DNA from: Entomohabitans teleogrylli
GTDB lineage: Bacteria > Pseudomonadota > Gammaproteobacteria > Enterobacterales > Enterobacteriaceae
Assembly (NCBI RefSeq): GCF_001484765.1
Contig: NZ_KQ947380.1
Location: forward strand, 186,001-250,000
Length of the DNA: 64,000 bases
Direction: 5' to 3'
The notes beneath the pieces are model-generated. The model was not told the origin of the DNA. It worked only from the letters and a program-made list of their open reading frames with translations, and did not search any database. This document shows, in pieces, positions 11,995 to 23,936 of this stretch. A program made the translations under genes and the position numbers. Position 1 is the first letter of the stretch; each line of letters begins with the position of its first letter.

Positions 11995-13470
11995 TTAAAC
12001 CAGTGCCCGGCGGCGCAGCGCCAGATAGTCAAGAACCGCGCCCAGCAGAATACCGCCTACGGCAAACCAGACGCCCCATTCCAGTAACAGGGTGTCAATA
12101 GTGAGGGCGGTCAGCGCAAGAGCATTGCTGATAATCACCAATAGCCACATCAGGAACAGCAACGTCCCGATGCTCAGCAGGCGCAGGGCGAAACGATAGG
12201 CGCGGGTAAAGGATTCCCGCGGCATAAAGGTTTCGGTCTGCTGGGTATATTCCAGCGTCTGGCGGCAGATCAGCAGCAATATTATGCCAGGTACCGCGGC
12301 GGCGACAGAAAACAGGTAGAAGGTCGGCCAGCCGTGCGCTTCCACAAACCAGCCGGCAATCGGGCCGACGTATACCCTGCCTACCGCCGACAGGGCGCTG
12401 AGCAAGGCAAACTGGGTGGCGGAAAACGACTTATTGCACAGCGTCATCAGCAGGGCGACAAAGGCTGCAGTACCCATTCCGCCGCACAGGTTCTCGACAA
12501 AAATCGCGCTGCCCATCGTGAACAGATGCTTGTCGGTGACCGACAGCAGCCAGTAGCCGGCGTTGGACACTCCCTGCAAAATGCCGAAGAAAAACAGCGC
12601 CCGGAATAGTGACAGGCGCTGCATAAGGACGCCGCCCAACAGTGCGCCGACAATGGTGGCGAATAGCCCCAGCGTTTTGTTGACCACCCCGACTTCTCCG
12701 GCGTCAAAGCCCAGTCCGCGGATTAGGAAGGTGGTGGTCAGGCTCATGGCAAAGGCGTCTCCCAACTTATACATCACTATCAGCAGCAAGATCAGCCAGG
12801 CGTTATTGCGACCGAAAAAATCTTTCAACGGGGCGATCACCGCCTGCTCCAGCGAGCGCGGAGCCGGAATCGCCTCATCCGGCTCCGGTGCCAGCAGGGT
12901 GGCGATAATGCAGGGAATTAACAGCGCCGCCATCAGCCAGTAGGTCGCCTGCCAGCCAAGGTAACGATCCGCCAGCCACAGGGCCAGTCCGCCGGAAACC
13001 AGCATCGCCAGGCGGTAGCCGAGCACGCTGATCGCCGCGCCGCTGCCGCGCTCCTCCGCGGGCAAAACGTCGGTTTTCCAGGCGTCGAAAACAATGTCCT
13101 GGGAGGCGGAGCAGAAGGCGATGATCACCGCCAGCGCCGCCATCCAGCGCAGGTGCGAGGAGGGCTCCATAAAGCCCATTCCGGCGATGGCGACCAGCAG
13201 CAAAATCTGGGTAATCAGCAGCCACCCCCGGCGCCGCCCCAGCAACGGCGGCGTGTAGCGGTCCATCAGCGGCGACCAGAGAAATTTAAATACATAGGCC
13301 TGACCGACCAGAGAGAAAAAACCGATGGTTTTCAGATCGATGCCGTCGACGGTCATCCATGCCTGTAGGGTACCGGAGGTGAGGGCCAGCGGAAGGCCGG
13401 ACGCGAAGCCAAGAATTAATAAAATGGCAGATTTAGGTTGCTGAAAAATACGTAAATAATGACTGGACAT
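11995..13470 (-). CDS. ampG: Muropeptide (anhydro-GlcNAc-MurNAc-peptide) MFS transporter AmpG
   Basis: A 491-residue inner-membrane permease, the same length as E. coli AmpG, that imports anhydromuropeptides during cell-wall recycling and thereby feeds AmpR-dependent beta-lactamase induction. The N-terminus MSSHYLRIFQQPKSAILLILGFASGLPLALTSGTLQAWM and the segment ASQDIVFDAWKTDVLPAEERG are characteristic. I start at this ATG; upstream in-frame codons have no family counterpart. It lies 48 bp after yajG and is probably co-transcribed with it. Confidence 0.97.
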   Translation of the reverse strand: MSSHYLRIFQQPKSAILLILGFASGLPLALTSGTLQAWMTVDGIDLKTIGFFSLVGQAYVFKFLWSPLMDRYTPPLLGRRRGWLLITQILLLVAIAGMGFMEPSSHLRWMAALAVIIAFCSASQDIVFDAWKTDVLPAEERGSGAAISVLGYRLAMLVSGGLALWLADRYLGWQATYWLMAALLIPCIIATLLAPEPDEAIPAPRSLEQAVIAPLKDFFGRNNAWLILLLIVMYKLGDAFAMSLTTTFLIRGLGFDAGEVGVVNKTLGLFATIVGALLGGVLMQRLSLFRALFFFGILQGVSNAGYWLLSVTDKHLFTMGSAIFVENLCGGMGTAAFVALLMTLCNKSFSATQFALLSALSAVGRVYVGPIAGWFVEAHGWPTFYLFSVAAAVPGIILLLICRQTLEYTQQTETFMPRESFTRAYRFALRLLSIGTLLFLMWLLVIISNALALTALTIDTLLLEWGVWFAVGGILLGAVLDYLALRRRALV

Positions 13471-13518
13471 GGCTAACTCAGTGGCTGGCCCGCAAGACGC
13501 GGGCCAGAAGAATAACAA

Positions 13519-14097
13519 TTAACGGGCGTTCTGCTTAATGAACTCGTGAACGCTGGTGTCCTGAGCCATATCTGTGATGGTATCGCTCAGTACGGTGTTA
13601 ACCGCGTCGGCGATATTCTTGTTGGAGGCCTGCAGCGCGCCTTCGACGCTATAGCTGGAACGGTAGTTTTTGGTCATCTTGTTGCCGTTTTTCGCCGTGG
13701 CAATAATGATGATGTCCGATTTGGTGGAGATGGTATAGCGCAGGTTCCCCTGGCTGACATCCGCAAACAGTTGGTTAACAATGATTTGCAGGTCGACGGC
13801 GCCATTCGGGCCAATCATATAGCCGCGGGAAGTCATCTGTTTTTCCAGCACTTCCTGGAGCAGGAAACGCAGGTCGCGGGAAGCCGTCAGGGTCACCAGT
13901 TTATTGTCGCGGGTCACTTTAGACAGCGCCTGGTCGGCGCGCTGATCGGCGCCATTGATGCTGACGGTCACGCCCATCAAACTGGGGTCCTGTTGCGGCA
14001 GGGTAATTTTCGGGGACACGTCAATGGTCGTCGGCGGCGTGGCGCAGCCGGCAATCATAAACGCTGCGATGAGCGGGAATAGCATTTTTTTCAGCAT
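13519..14097 (-). CDS. yajG: Lipoprotein YajG
   Basis: A 192-residue lipoprotein with signal MLKKMLFPLIAAFMIAGC (lipobox cysteine at 18), the same length as E. coli YajG. The mature part (YajG family) contains NGADQRADQALSKVTRDN and a C-terminal region TKNYRSSYSVEGALQASNKNIADAV. Its function is unknown; it is first in a unit with ampG and divergent from bolA. Confidence 0.95.
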   Translation of the reverse strand: MLKKMLFPLIAAFMIAGCATPPTTIDVSPKITLPQQDPSLMGVTVSINGADQRADQALSKVTRDNKLVTLTASRDLRFLLQEVLEKQMTSRGYMIGPNGAVDLQIIVNQLFADVSQGNLRYTISTKSDIIIIATAKNGNKMTKNYRSSYSVEGALQASNKNIADAVNTVLSDTITDMAQDTSVHEFIKQNAR

Positions 14098-14393
14098 GTT
14101 CAGGGTCTCAACGTATCAGGTATACCAAAAATTGCGGCCATCATAGCACTGCCTGGGCCAGGCGGTAACCAGGTCAGGGGGGTAAATTCAGCCTTATCTG
14201 ACTTTTCCACATTCTGTCGGTAATTTTGCGCGATAGCCAGCCGGAGCGGCGCCGGCTGGCGGTTGTTTGCGCGCAGGGCTTACTGCCAATGGGGTAAAAA
14301 GCAGAATTTTATTGTTGTATGCTAATAGAAGCGGCAAAAGCGGCTAACATTTAAAGGGATGGGTGGCATCTCTGCGTTGTTAAGGAGATCATT
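14098..14393. other. Divergent yajG/bolA regulatory region
   Basis: 296 bp without genes. It carries the bolA gearbox promoter at its right end and must contain the yajG promoter on the left. Confidence 0.5.
14341..14349 (+). promoter_or_regulatory. Gearbox -10 element of bolA
   Basis: CGGCTAACA, about 45 bp upstream of the bolA ATG, closely resembles the gearbox -10 (CGGCnAGTA) of E. coli bolAp1, and the downstream bases (TTTAAAGGGATGG) also match that promoter as I remember it. Gearbox promoters respond to growth rate and RpoS. Confidence 0.65.
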
Positions 14394-14711
14394 ATGATGG
14401 TACGCGAGCAAATAGAAGCAAAGTTAAAGGCGGCATTTAACCCTGTGTTCCTGGAAGTCGTTGATGAAAGCTATCGTCACAATGTCCCTGCCGGCTCTGA
14501 AAGCCATTTCAAAGTCATACTGGTCAGCGATCGCTTCACGGGAGAACGATTTTTAACCCGCCACCGGCTAATTTATAGTGCGTTAAGCGAGGAACTGGCA
14601 AAAAGCGTGCATGCGCTGGCGCTGCACACCTATACGCATAAGGAGTGGGAGGCGCTGCAGGATACGGTGTTCGCTTCGCCGCCCTGTAAAGGGGCTGGCA
14701 GCATTGCCTGA
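14394..14711 (+). CDS. bolA: BolA morphology/stress regulator
   Basis: A 105-residue protein, the same length as E. coli BolA. It is a class II KH-like fold that coordinates [2Fe-2S] clusters with monothiol glutaredoxin and influences cell shape and biofilm formation. The conserved block [27 protein letters not shown] and the histidine in [10 protein letters not shown] are present. It begins ATGATG after GGAG; the first ATG gives the E. coli length. A gearbox-type promoter precedes it and a strong hairpin follows. Confidence 0.97.
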   Translation: MMVREQIEAKLKAAFNPVFLEVVDESYRHNVPAGSESHFKVILVSDRFTGERFLTRHRLIYSALSEELAKSVHALALHTYTHKEWEALQDTVFASPPCKGAGSIA

Positions 14712-14770
14712 TCGCTAATCGTTTGCATCGTTATCGGTTTTTCCGGTATGTTCGGTGCGCCAGTATCCAG

Positions 14771-14797
14771 AAAACGGCCCGCGGGCCGTTTTCTTTT
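14771..14797 (+). terminator. bolA terminator
   Basis: AAAACGGCCC pairs directly with GGGCCGTTTT and is followed by CTTTTG, about 60 bp after the bolA stop. Confidence 0.75.
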
Positions 14798-14883
14798 GTC
14801 TGAAAAAACCGTTATGGGCGAGGTTTCAGGCAAACTTCGCCAGGAATTGTGAAAAAAGCCGCACCCTGGCGCGATAACCGTTC

Positions 14884-14912
14884 TCGACTCACTAATATGA
14901 TGCCGCTATAAT
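14884..14912 (+). promoter_or_regulatory. Probable tig promoter
   Basis: TCGACT, a 17-bp spacer and a perfect TATAAT (14907-14912), about 145 bp upstream of tig. Confidence 0.6.
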
Positions 14913-15047
14913 GCTGCGTCTTAATTTTCGGAATGTCTTCGGGATGATTCTGGCGACAGGGAATGTGATTCTGATTCAGAAAGCATCCCGGTACCGGGAA
15001 GCGCATAGAGTGGCTTCCGGAGTTGACCGAGCACTGTGATTTTTTGA

Positions 15048-16355
<1,308 letters not shown>

Positions 16356-16383
16356 TGCGCTGACGGTTGCATCTGCGATCATA

Positions 16384-16416
16384 AGCCCGTCACCAGAGGT
16401 GGCGGGCTTTTTTTTT
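16384..16416 (+). terminator. tig terminator
   Basis: AAGCCCGTCACC pairs with GGTGGCGGGCTT around an AGA(G) loop and is followed by nine T. Confidence 0.85.
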
Positions 16417-16479
16417 CATAACCGGTCGTCGATGAAAACTCTTTTTCCCGGGTTAGCGTAACGGGAAAAGGTTGTTATG

Positions 16480-16508
16480 CTTGAAACAGAGCATGGGTAT
16501 CCCCATAA
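16480..16508 (+). promoter_or_regulatory. Sigma-32 promoter of clpP
   Basis: CTTGAAA (16480-16486), a 14-bp spacer and CCCCATAA (16501-16508) match the RpoH consensus CTTGAAA / CCCCATnT. The clpP start is about 130 bp downstream. Confidence 0.75.
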
Positions 16509-16641
16509 CCATGGGTGAATGTGTTTAGCGACCCTGACTGATATGCGTCCGTGTGTCAGACCACGTATCGTAGTCATCCAGCGTGGTCTCAAGTAGAATC
16601 AGTATGCCTGGTCAGTGAAAACGATAATGAAGGAGACGGAC

Positions 16642-17265
16642 ATGTCATACAGTGGCGAACAAAATCAATTTGCACCCCATATGGCCCTGGTGCCGATGGT
16701 TATAGAGCAGACTTCTCGCGGCGAGCGTTCTTTTGATATCTATTCCCGTCTGCTTAAAGAGCGCGTCATCTTTCTGACCGGCCAGGTTGAAGACCATATG
16801 GCGAATCTGATTGTGGCGCAGATGCTGTTTCTGGAAGCGGAAAATCCGGAAAAGGACATCTACCTGTACATCAATTCTCCGGGCGGGGTGATTACCGCCG
16901 GGATGTCTATCTACGACACCATGCAGTTTATCAAGCCGGATGTCAGCACCATTTGTATGGGCCAGGCGGCATCAATGGGCGCGTTCCTGCTTACCGCCGG
17001 GGCTAAAGGTAAACGCTTTTGCCTGCCGAACTCCCGGGTAATGATTCACCAGCCGCTGGGTGGCTACCAGGGGCAGGCTACGGATATCGAAATCCATGCC
17101 AGAGAGATTCTCAAAGTGAAGGCGCGTATGAATGAGCTGATGGCGCAACATACCGGCCAGCCTCTTGCCCAGATAGAGACTGACACCGAGCGCGATCGTT
17201 TCCTCTCCGCCAGTGAAGCGGTAGAGTATGGTCTGGTTGATTCAATTTTAACCCATCGCACCTGA
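16642..17265 (+). CDS. clpP: ATP-dependent Clp protease proteolytic subunit
   Basis: A 207-residue serine peptidase, the same length as E. coli ClpP. The propeptide ends [14 protein letters not shown] before ALVPM, matching the known autoprocessing site. The catalytic triad is in GQAASMGAF (Ser), MIHQPLGG (His) and the Asp within [10 protein letters not shown]. It forms the double heptamer used by ClpX and ClpA. GGAG precedes the ATG. It is followed by clpX after 120 bp and preceded by an RpoH-type promoter. Confidence 0.98.
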   Translation: MSYSGEQNQFAPHMALVPMVIEQTSRGERSFDIYSRLLKERVIFLTGQVEDHMANLIVAQMLFLEAENPEKDIYLYINSPGGVITAGMSIYDTMQFIKPDVSTICMGQAASMGAFLLTAGAKGKRFCLPNSRVMIHQPLGGYQGQATDIEIHAREILKVKARMNELMAQHTGQPLAQIETDTERDRFLSASEAVEYGLVDSILTHRT

Positions 17266-17385
17266 TACCCTGTCGGGGCCGCTATACTGTAACAGGGCGG
17301 TTCCTGATGTCGGATATCCGGGGGGCAGGGGTTTAGCGTTTGCGCTGTACTGCAGCGCAGAGCAACAGAGAAGAGGTTTTAACTC

Positions 17386-18660
17386 ATGACAGATAAGCGC
17401 AAAGATGGTTCAGGCAAGCTGCTGTACTGCTCTTTCTGCGGCAAGAGCCAGCATGAAGTGCGTAAGCTGATTGCCGGGCCGTCGGTGTATATCTGCGATG
17501 AATGTGTTGATTTATGTAACGACATTATTCGCGAAGAGATCAAAGAGGTGGCTCCGCATCGCGAGCGCAGTGCGCTGCCAACGCCGCACGAAATTCGTCA
17601 TCATCTTGATGACTACGTGATTGGCCAGGAGCAGGCCAAGAAAGTGCTGGCGGTAGCGGTTTATAACCACTATAAGCGTCTGCGTAACGGTGATAACGCC
17701 AACGGCGTAGAGCTGGGTAAAAGTAATATTTTGCTGATCGGGCCGACCGGTAGCGGGAAAACCCTGCTGGCGGAAACCCTGGCGCGTCTGCTGGATGTGC
17801 CGTTTACCATGGCCGACGCCACCACGCTGACCGAGGCGGGTTACGTCGGCGAAGACGTGGAAAATATCATTCAGAAACTGCTGCAAAAATGCGATTACGA
17901 CGTGCAGAAGGCCCAGCGCGGCATTGTGTATATCGATGAAATCGACAAGATTTCCCGTAAATCGGATAACCCGTCAATTACCCGTGATGTTTCAGGGGAA
18001 GGGGTACAGCAGGCGCTGTTGAAACTGATCGAAGGGACCGTCGCGGCGGTACCGCCTCAGGGCGGCCGTAAGCATCCGCAGCAGGAATTCCTGCAGGTGG
18101 ATACCTCGAAGATCCTGTTTATTTGCGGCGGCGCTTTCGCCGGTCTGGATAAAGTCATCGCTAATCGCGTTGAAACCGGTTCCGGGATCGGCTTTGGGGC
18201 CACCGTGAAGGTGAAATCCCAGAAAGCCACTGAAGGCCAGCTCCTGTCTCAGGTGGAGCCGGAAGATTTGATTAAATTCGGCCTGATTCCTGAGTTCATT
18301 GGTCGTTTGCCGGTGGTGGCGACGCTCAATGAGCTGAGCGAAGAAGCGCTGATTCAGATCCTCAAAGAGCCGAAAAACGCGCTGACCAAGCAGTATCAGG
18401 CGCTGTTCAACCTTGAAGGCGTCGAGCTGGAGTTCCGCGATGAGGCGCTGGATGCGATCGCCAGGAAAGCCATGGCGCGTAAAACCGGCGCTCGCGGTCT
18501 GCGTTCTATTGTTGAAGGGGCGCTGCTGGACACCATGTACGATCTGCCTTCAATGGAAGACGTCGAAAAAGTGGTGATCGACGAATCGGTGATCGAAGGG
18601 CAATCAAGGCCGCTGTTGATCTACGGCAAGAGCGACGCTCAGCAGGCATCTGGTGAATAA
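17386..18660 (+). CDS. clpX: ATP-dependent Clp protease unfoldase ClpX
   Basis: A 424-residue AAA+ unfoldase, the same length as E. coli ClpX. The N-terminal zinc-binding domain has its four cysteines in CSFC and CDEC. Walker A is GPTGSGKT, Walker B is VYIDEIDK, the pore loop is GYVG and the ClpP-docking loop contains IGF (GSGIGFGA). It unfolds ssrA-tagged and other substrates into ClpP. It is downstream of clpP on the same strand; the 120-bp gap leaves room for its own promoter, as in E. coli. Confidence 0.98.
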   Translation: MTDKRKDGSGKLLYCSFCGKSQHEVRKLIAGPSVYICDECVDLCNDIIREEIKEVAPHRERSALPTPHEIRHHLDDYVIGQEQAKKVLAVAVYNHYKRLRNGDNANGVELGKSNILLIGPTGSGKTLLAETLARLLDVPFTMADATTLTEAGYVGEDVENIIQKLLQKCDYDVQKAQRGIVYIDEIDKISRKSDNPSITRDVSGEGVQQALLKLIEGTVAAVPPQGGRKHPQQEFLQVDTSKILFICGGAFAGLDKVIANRVETGSGIGFGATVKVKSQKATEGQLLSQVEPEDLIKFGLIPEFIGRLPVVATLNELSEEALIQILKEPKNALTKQYQALFNLEGVELEFRDEALDAIARKAMARKTGARGLRSIVEGALLDTMYDLPSMEDVEKVVIDESVIEGQSRPLLIYGKSDAQQASGE

Positions 18661-18690
18661 TTAACCAGTTCAGACAACGATTTAACTGAA

Positions 18691-18720
18691 AAAAGGGGGG
18701 ATAATTCTCCCCTTTTATTT
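18691..18720 (+). terminator. clpX terminator
   Basis: AAAAGGGG pairs with CCCCTTTT around a short AT loop and leads into TATTTTT. Confidence 0.7.
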
Positions 18721-18736
18721 TTCCTGCATCCCTGCC

Positions 18737-18764
18737 GTTGAATGTCCGGGAAACATCCCCATAT
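18737..18764 (+). promoter_or_regulatory. Sigma-32 promoter of lon
   Basis: GTTGAAT, a 13-bp spacer and CCCCATAT (18757-18764) match the RpoH promoter of E. coli lon, including flanking bases (GGGAAACATCCCCATATACTG). It lies about 85 bp upstream of the ATG. Confidence 0.8.
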
Positions 18765-18847
18765 ACTGGTTTACTTGCTTGTGACCCACACGAACCAGGT
18801 TCGCGTGGGTCCCGTTACCAGGCGGAAACTAACTAAGAGAGAGCTCT

Positions 18848-21202
18848 ATGAATCCTGAGCGTTCCGAACGCATTGAAATCCCCGTGTTGCCGCTGCGCGA
18901 CGTGGTGGTTTATCCGCACATGGTTATTCCATTGTTTGTCGGGCGTGAAAAATCCATTCGCTGCCTGGAAGCGGCCATGGATCATGATAAAAAAATCATG
19001 CTGGTGGCCCAGAAAGAGGCCTCGACGGACGAACCGGGCGTGAATGACCTGTTTTCGGTCGGCACGATAGCGTCTATTTTGCAGATGCTGAAACTGCCTG
19101 ACGGTACTGTAAAAGTACTGGTGGAAGGGCTGCAGCGGGCGCGGATTACCACGCTGGCGGACAATGGCGACCATTTCTCCGCCCAGGCGGAATACCTCCA
19201 CTCACCGGTCATTGAAGAGCGGGAGCAGGAAGTCCTGGTGCGAACGGCCATCAGCCAGTTCGAAGGCTACATTAAGCTGAATAAAAAAATCCCGCCGGAG
19301 GTGCTGACTTCCCTGAACAGCATCGACGATCCGGCGCGCCTGGCGGATACCATCGCCGCCCATATGCCGCTGAAACTGGCGGATAAGCAGTCTGTGCTGG
19401 AGATGTCCGACGTTAACGAGCGTCTGGAATATCTGATGGCGATGATGGAGTCGGAAATCGATCTGCTGCAGGTTGAGAAGCGTATTCGCAACCGGGTGAA
19501 AAAGCAGATGGAGAAAAGCCAGCGTGAGTATTATCTGAATGAGCAAATGAAAGCCATTCAGAAAGAGCTGGGCGAGATGGATGACGCGCCTGATGAGAAT
19601 GAAGCGCTGAAGCGCAAAATTGAAGCGGCCAGAATGCCGAAAGAGGCGCGCGAAAAGACCGAAGCCGAACTCCAGAAGCTGAAAATGATGTCGCCGATGT
19701 CTGCGGAAGCCACCGTGGTGCGCAGTTATATCGACTGGATGGTTCAGGTGCCCTGGGCGGCGCGTAGCAAAGTGAAAAAGGATCTGCGCCAGGCGCAGGA
19801 GATCCTCGACACCGATCATTACGGTCTGGATCGCGTGAAAGATCGCATTCTGGAATACCTGGCGGTGCAGAGCCGGGTCAATAAAATTAAGGGGCCGATC
19901 CTTTGCCTGGTGGGGCCGCCGGGGGTAGGTAAAACCTCTCTCGGTCAATCCATTGCCAGAGCGACCGGGCGCAAATATGTGCGTATGGCGCTCGGCGGGG
20001 TGCGCGATGAAGCCGAAATTCGCGGCCATCGCCGCACCTACATAGGCTCCATGCCGGGCAAATTGATCCAGAAAATGGCGAAAGTCGGCGTCAAAAACCC
20101 GCTTTTCCTGCTTGATGAGATCGACAAAATGTCTTCTGACATGCGTGGCGATCCGGCGTCGGCGCTGCTTGAAGTGCTCGATCCGGAGCAGAACGTAGCC
20201 TTTAACGACCACTATCTGGAAGTGGACTACGATCTGAGCGATGTGATGTTTGTGGCGACCTCCAACTCCATGAACATTCCGGCGCCGCTGCTGGACCGTA
20301 TGGAAGTGATTCGTCTTTCCGGCTACACCGAAGATGAAAAGCTGAACATCGCCACTCGCCACTTACTGCCGAAGCAGATTGAGCGTAATGCCCTGAAAAA
20401 AGGCGAATTGTCGGTAGATGACAGCGCCATTATCGGCATTATTCGTTACTACACGCGTGAGGCCGGGGTGCGCGGGCTGGAGCGGGAGATTTCAAAACTG
20501 TGTCGTAAGGCAGTGAAACAGTTGCTGCTGGACAAGTCGCGCAAGCATATCAAAATCACCGGGGATAACCTCAAAGATTACCTCGGCGTGCAGCGCTTTG
20601 ACTATGGTCGCGCGGACAGCGAAAACCGCGTGGGCCAGGTGACTGGTCTGGCGTGGACCGAGGTCGGTGGCGATTTACTGACCATTGAAACCGCCTGCGT
20701 TCCGGGTAAAGGTAAGCTGACGTATACCGGGTCTCTCGGCGAAGTGATGCAGGAGTCTATCCAGGCTGCGCTGACGGTAGTGCGCGCCCGGGCGGAAAAA
20801 TTAGGGATAAATTCTGATTTTTACGAGAAACGCGACATCCATGTACACGTCCCGGAAGGGGCAACGCCGAAAGATGGTCCCAGCGCCGGGATCGCGATGT
20901 GTACCGCGCTGGTATCCTGCCTGACCGGTAATCCGGTGCGTGCCGATGTGGCGATGACCGGTGAAATCACACTGCGCGGTCAGGTACTGCCGATTGGCGG
21001 ATTGAAGGAAAAACTGCTGGCGGCGCACCGCGGCGGCATCAAAACGGTGCTGATTCCGGATGAGAACAAGCGCGATCTGGAAGAGATTCCGGAAAATGTC
21101 ATTGCCGATCTCGACATTCATCCGGTGAAGAGCATTGAGGAGGTTCTGAGTCTCGCGTTGCAGAATAACCCGATGGGAATGCAGGTAGTCGCGGCAAAAT
21201 AG
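18848..21202 (+). CDS. lon: ATP-dependent protease La
   Basis: A 784-residue AAA+ serine protease, the same length as E. coli Lon. The N-terminal LON substrate-binding domain (about 10-200) is followed by a coiled coil, the AAA+ module with Walker [10 protein letters not shown] and Walker [10 protein letters not shown], and the C-terminal peptidase with the catalytic serine in PKDGPSAG and the lysine in [10 protein letters not shown]. It degrades misfolded proteins and regulators such as RcsA and SulA. An RpoH promoter precedes it and hupB follows. Confidence 0.98.
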   Translation: MNPERSERIEIPVLPLRDVVVYPHMVIPLFVGREKSIRCLEAAMDHDKKIMLVAQKEASTDEPGVNDLFSVGTIASILQMLKLPDGTVKVLVEGLQRARITTLADNGDHFSAQAEYLHSPVIEEREQEVLVRTAISQFEGYIKLNKKIPPEVLTSLNSIDDPARLADTIAAHMPLKLADKQSVLEMSDVNERLEYLMAMMESEIDLLQVEKRIRNRVKKQMEKSQREYYLNEQMKAIQKELGEMDDAPDENEALKRKIEAARMPKEAREKTEAELQKLKMMSPMSAEATVVRSYIDWMVQVPWAARSKVKKDLRQAQEILDTDHYGLDRVKDRILEYLAVQSRVNKIKGPILCLVGPPGVGKTSLGQSIARATGRKYVRMALGGVRDEAEIRGHRRTYIGSMPGKLIQKMAKVGVKNPLFLLDEIDKMSSDMRGDPASALLEVLDPEQNVAFNDHYLEVDYDLSDVMFVATSNSMNIPAPLLDRMEVIRLSGYTEDEKLNIATRHLLPKQIERNALKKGELSVDDSAIIGIIRYYTREAGVRGLEREISKLCRKAVKQLLLDKSRKHIKITGDNLKDYLGVQRFDYGRADSENRVGQVTGLAWTEVGGDLLTIETACVPGKGKLTYTGSLGEVMQESIQAALTVVRARAEKLGINSDFYEKRDIHVHVPEGATPKDGPSAGIAMCTALVSCLTGNPVRADVAMTGEITLRGQVLPIGGLKEKLLAAHRGGIKTVLIPDENKRDLEEIPENVIADLDIHPVKSIEEVLSLALQNNPMGMQVVAAK

Positions 21203-21234
21203 TGACTTACCGCAAAATGCGTTAATAAAAACCG

Positions 21235-21270
21235 GGCTGGTGGGTAAATTCTTACTTGCCAGCCTTTTTT
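21235..21270 (+). terminator. lon terminator
   Basis: GGCTGG..GTAA pairs with TTAC..CCAGCC and is followed by seven T. Confidence 0.75.
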
Positions 21271-21423
21271 TGTATAGCTACCTTAGAGAAAGTCTGCCCT
21301 GGAGGGCAGGGAAAGCCGACAACATCGGTGTTGTAAGGGCAAATTAAGCCTGATATAACTGCTGCGCGGTCGCACCGTAAAGGACACTGGTGCGATATAA
21401 ATAAGAAAGAGAGGAAGAGAAGA

Positions 21424-21696
21424 GTGAATAAATCTCAACTGATAGATAAGATTGCTGCAGGTGCTGATATTTCTAAAGCTGCGGCGGGTCGTTCGTTAGA
21501 TGCGCTGATTGCTGCCGTTACGGAAGCTCTGAAGTCCGGGGACGACGTAGCGTTGGTTGGTTTTGGTACATTCTCTGTTCGCGAGCGCGCTGCCCGTACC
21601 GGCCGCAACCCGCAAACGGGTAAAGAAATTACCATTGCGGCCGCTAAAGTACCAGGTTTCCGTGCGGGTAAAGCGCTGAAAGACGCGGTGAACTGA
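21424..21696 (+). CDS. hupB: DNA-binding protein HU-beta
   Basis: A 90-residue nucleoid protein starting [27 protein letters not shown], the same length as E. coli HupB, and initiated at GTG as in that species. The beta-arm [31 protein letters not shown] carries the intercalating proline in the usual place. It forms HU heterodimers with HupA, bending and compacting DNA. It lies downstream of lon with a separate 5' region and is followed by a strong terminator. Confidence 0.98.
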   Translation: MNKSQLIDKIAAGADISKAAAGRSLDALIAAVTEALKSGDDVALVGFGTFSVRERAARTGRNPQTGKEITIAAAKVPGFRAGKALKDAVN

Positions 21697-21742
21697 TCGT
21701 TTGTATTGTCAGCGCGTTGTGCTTGCTTGCTGGTTGGTAAAG

Positions 21743-21768
21743 GGCGCATCCTCCGATGTGCCTTTTTT
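21743..21768 (+). terminator. hupB terminator
   Basis: GGCGCATC pairs with GATGTGCC (one G-U) around CTCC and is followed by TTTTTTAT. Confidence 0.8.
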
Positions 21769-21915
21769 ATTTCCGGACACTTTAATTGTCGATGTGGGCT
21801 GACAATCCCCCTGTTTTCTTGTCAAAATACACCTTTGCGTTCCGCTGGCTGGGTTGCTCATGGTCATCAGCGGTAACGGGGTACTCATTACACTACAGCG
21901 GAGTGTTGTTACACC

Positions 21916-23790
21916 ATGATGGACAATTTACGTGCGGCGGCAAACCACGTCGTACTCAAAATTCTTTTGGGTTTGATTATCGTGTCATTCGTTCTGACTG
22001 GCGTGGGTAACTACCTGATTGGCGGTAACGATAATTATGCCGCAAAAGTTAACGACCAGGAGATAGGCCGGGCGCAGTTTGAAAACGCGGTGGTCAGCGA
22101 GCGTAACCGTCTGCAGCAGCAACTGGGCGATCGTTATTCTGAACTGGCGTCAAACGAAAACTACATCAAGAATATGCGTCAGCAGGTGTTGCAGCGCATG
22201 ATTGATGAAGCGCTGCTGGATCAGTACGCGAAGCATCTGGGCATGAATATCAGCGACGAGCAGGTGAAGCAGGCTATTTTTAAACAGCCGGCTTTCCAGG
22301 TTGACGGTAAATTCGATAACAACCGTTTCAACGCCATTGTCGCCAACATGGGGATGAACCCGGATATGTATGCGCAGGCGCTGCGTCGTCAGCTTATCTC
22401 CGATCAGCTGATTAGCGCAGTGGTCGGCAGTGACTTTATGCTCAACGGCGAGACGGACGCGCTGGCGGCGCTGGTCGCTCAGGAACGACTGGTGCGCGAA
22501 GCGACGATTAACGTCAAAGCGCTGGCCGAAAAACAGCAGGCGACGGATTCTGAAATCAGCGCCTGGTACGAGCAGAACAAGAATCACTTTGTGGCGCTGG
22601 AACAATTCCGCGTTAACTACATTATGCTGGATGCCACCACCCTGCAGGAGCCGGCGAGCGAGCAGGAGATTCAGGCGTACTACGATGAGCATCAGGATCA
22701 ATATACCCAGCAACCGCGCTATCGCTACAGCGTGATTCAGACCAAAACCGAAGCGGATGCTCAGGCGGTGCTGGATGAGCTGAAAAACGGCGCTGACTTC
22801 GCCGCGCTGGCCAAAGAGAAATCCACCGATATTATCTCTGCCCGCAACGGCGGCGACATGGGGTGGCTGGAGTCGGAAACCACGCCGGATGAGCTGAAAA
22901 ATGCCGGGTTGAAAGAGAAAGGCCAGCTTTCCGGCCCCATCAAATCCTCGGTTGGCTATCTGGTTGCCCGTCTGGACGACCTGCAGGCGCAGAAAACCAG
23001 GCCGCTTTCAGAAGTGCATGACGCTATTGCCGATAAAGTGAAGCAGGAAAAAGCGCTGGACGCTTACTATGCCCTGCAACAGAAAGTCAGCGATGCCGCC
23101 AGCAATGACAACGAATCGTTAGCCAGCGCGGAAACCGCAGCCGGGGTGAAAGCGGTGGAAACCGGTTGGTTCGACCGCGACCATCTGCCGGAGGCGCTGA
23201 ACTTTAAACCGGTTGCCGATGCTATCTTCAATGGCGGTCTGGTGGGCGAAAACGGCACGCCGGGCAGTAACTCCGATATCATCACCGTTGATGGCGACAG
23301 GGCGTTTGTGCTGCGCGTTGCCGAACACAAAGCCGAGGCCGTGAAGCCGTTGGCGGATGTGCGTAACGATGTCATCGCCGCGGTGAAATACCAGAAAGCG
23401 GAAACTCAGGCGAAGCTGGATGCGGATAAAGTTCTGGCGGCGCTGAAAGCCGGTAACGGCGATGAGGCGCTGAAGGCCGCAGGTTTAAGTTTCGGCGAAG
23501 TGAAAACCCTTAGCCGTATGAGCCAGGATCCGCTGAGCCAGGCGGCCTTTAACCTGCCGCTGCCGGCGAAAGGTAAACCGGGTTATGGCGTCAGCAACGA
23601 TATGCAGGGCAATGTGGTGCTGCTGGAACTGCAGGAAGTGCGCAGCGGTAACATGCCGGAAGAGCAGAAAACCACCATGGTGCGCGGTATCACCCAGAAT
23701 AACGCCCAGATTGCTTTCGAAGCGCTGATGGATAATCTGCGTAAGTCGGCGAAAATCAAGATGGGCTCGGCGATTGAGCAGCAGCAATAA
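21916..23790 (+). CDS. ppiD: Periplasmic folding chaperone PpiD
   Basis: A 624-residue inner-membrane protein with one N-terminal anchor (about 13-34, LKILLGLIIVSFVLTGVGNYLIGG) and a large periplasmic SurA-like chaperone region. It contains one parvulin domain (about 266-355, recognisable by NGADFAALAKEKS and GGDMGWL). PpiD works near the SecYEG exit with YfgM. E. coli PpiD is 623 residues and is reported not to be a very active prolyl isomerase. The gene follows hupB after about 220 bp and ends in a clear terminator. Confidence 0.97.
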   Translation: MMDNLRAAANHVVLKILLGLIIVSFVLTGVGNYLIGGNDNYAAKVNDQEIGRAQFENAVVSERNRLQQQLGDRYSELASNENYIKNMRQQVLQRMIDEALLDQYAKHLGMNISDEQVKQAIFKQPAFQVDGKFDNNRFNAIVANMGMNPDMYAQALRRQLISDQLISAVVGSDFMLNGETDALAALVAQERLVREATINVKALAEKQQATDSEISAWYEQNKNHFVALEQFRVNYIMLDATTLQEPASEQEIQAYYDEHQDQYTQQPRYRYSVIQTKTEADAQAVLDELKNGADFAALAKEKSTDIISARNGGDMGWLESETTPDELKNAGLKEKGQLSGPIKSSVGYLVARLDDLQAQKTRPLSEVHDAIADKVKQEKALDAYYALQQKVSDAASNDNESLASAETAAGVKAVETGWFDRDHLPEALNFKPVADAIFNGGLVGENGTPGSNSDIITVDGDRAFVLRVAEHKAEAVKPLADVRNDVIAAVKYQKAETQAKLDADKVLAALKAGNGDEALKAAGLSFGEVKTLSRMSQDPLSQAAFNLPLPAKGKPGYGVSNDMQGNVVLLELQEVRSGNMPEEQKTTMVRGITQNNAQIAFEALMDNLRKSAKIKMGSAIEQQQ

Positions 23791-23831
23791 TCAGCGCATC
23801 TCGCAGCTCGCTGCAAAATAATGCAACATCT

Positions 23832-23854
23832 AAAGGCCGCTTTCGCGGCCTTTT
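23832..23854 (+). terminator. ppiD terminator
   Basis: AAAGGCCGC-TTTC-GCGGCCTTTT hairpin just after ppiD. Confidence 0.8.
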
Positions 23855-23936
23855 CCATATCTGTAAACCGCCGTTTGCTGTCCTCCGGGCGGGTCGCTAG
23901 TGTGTGCATGCTGTTAACAACAAAGGAGATTACAGC

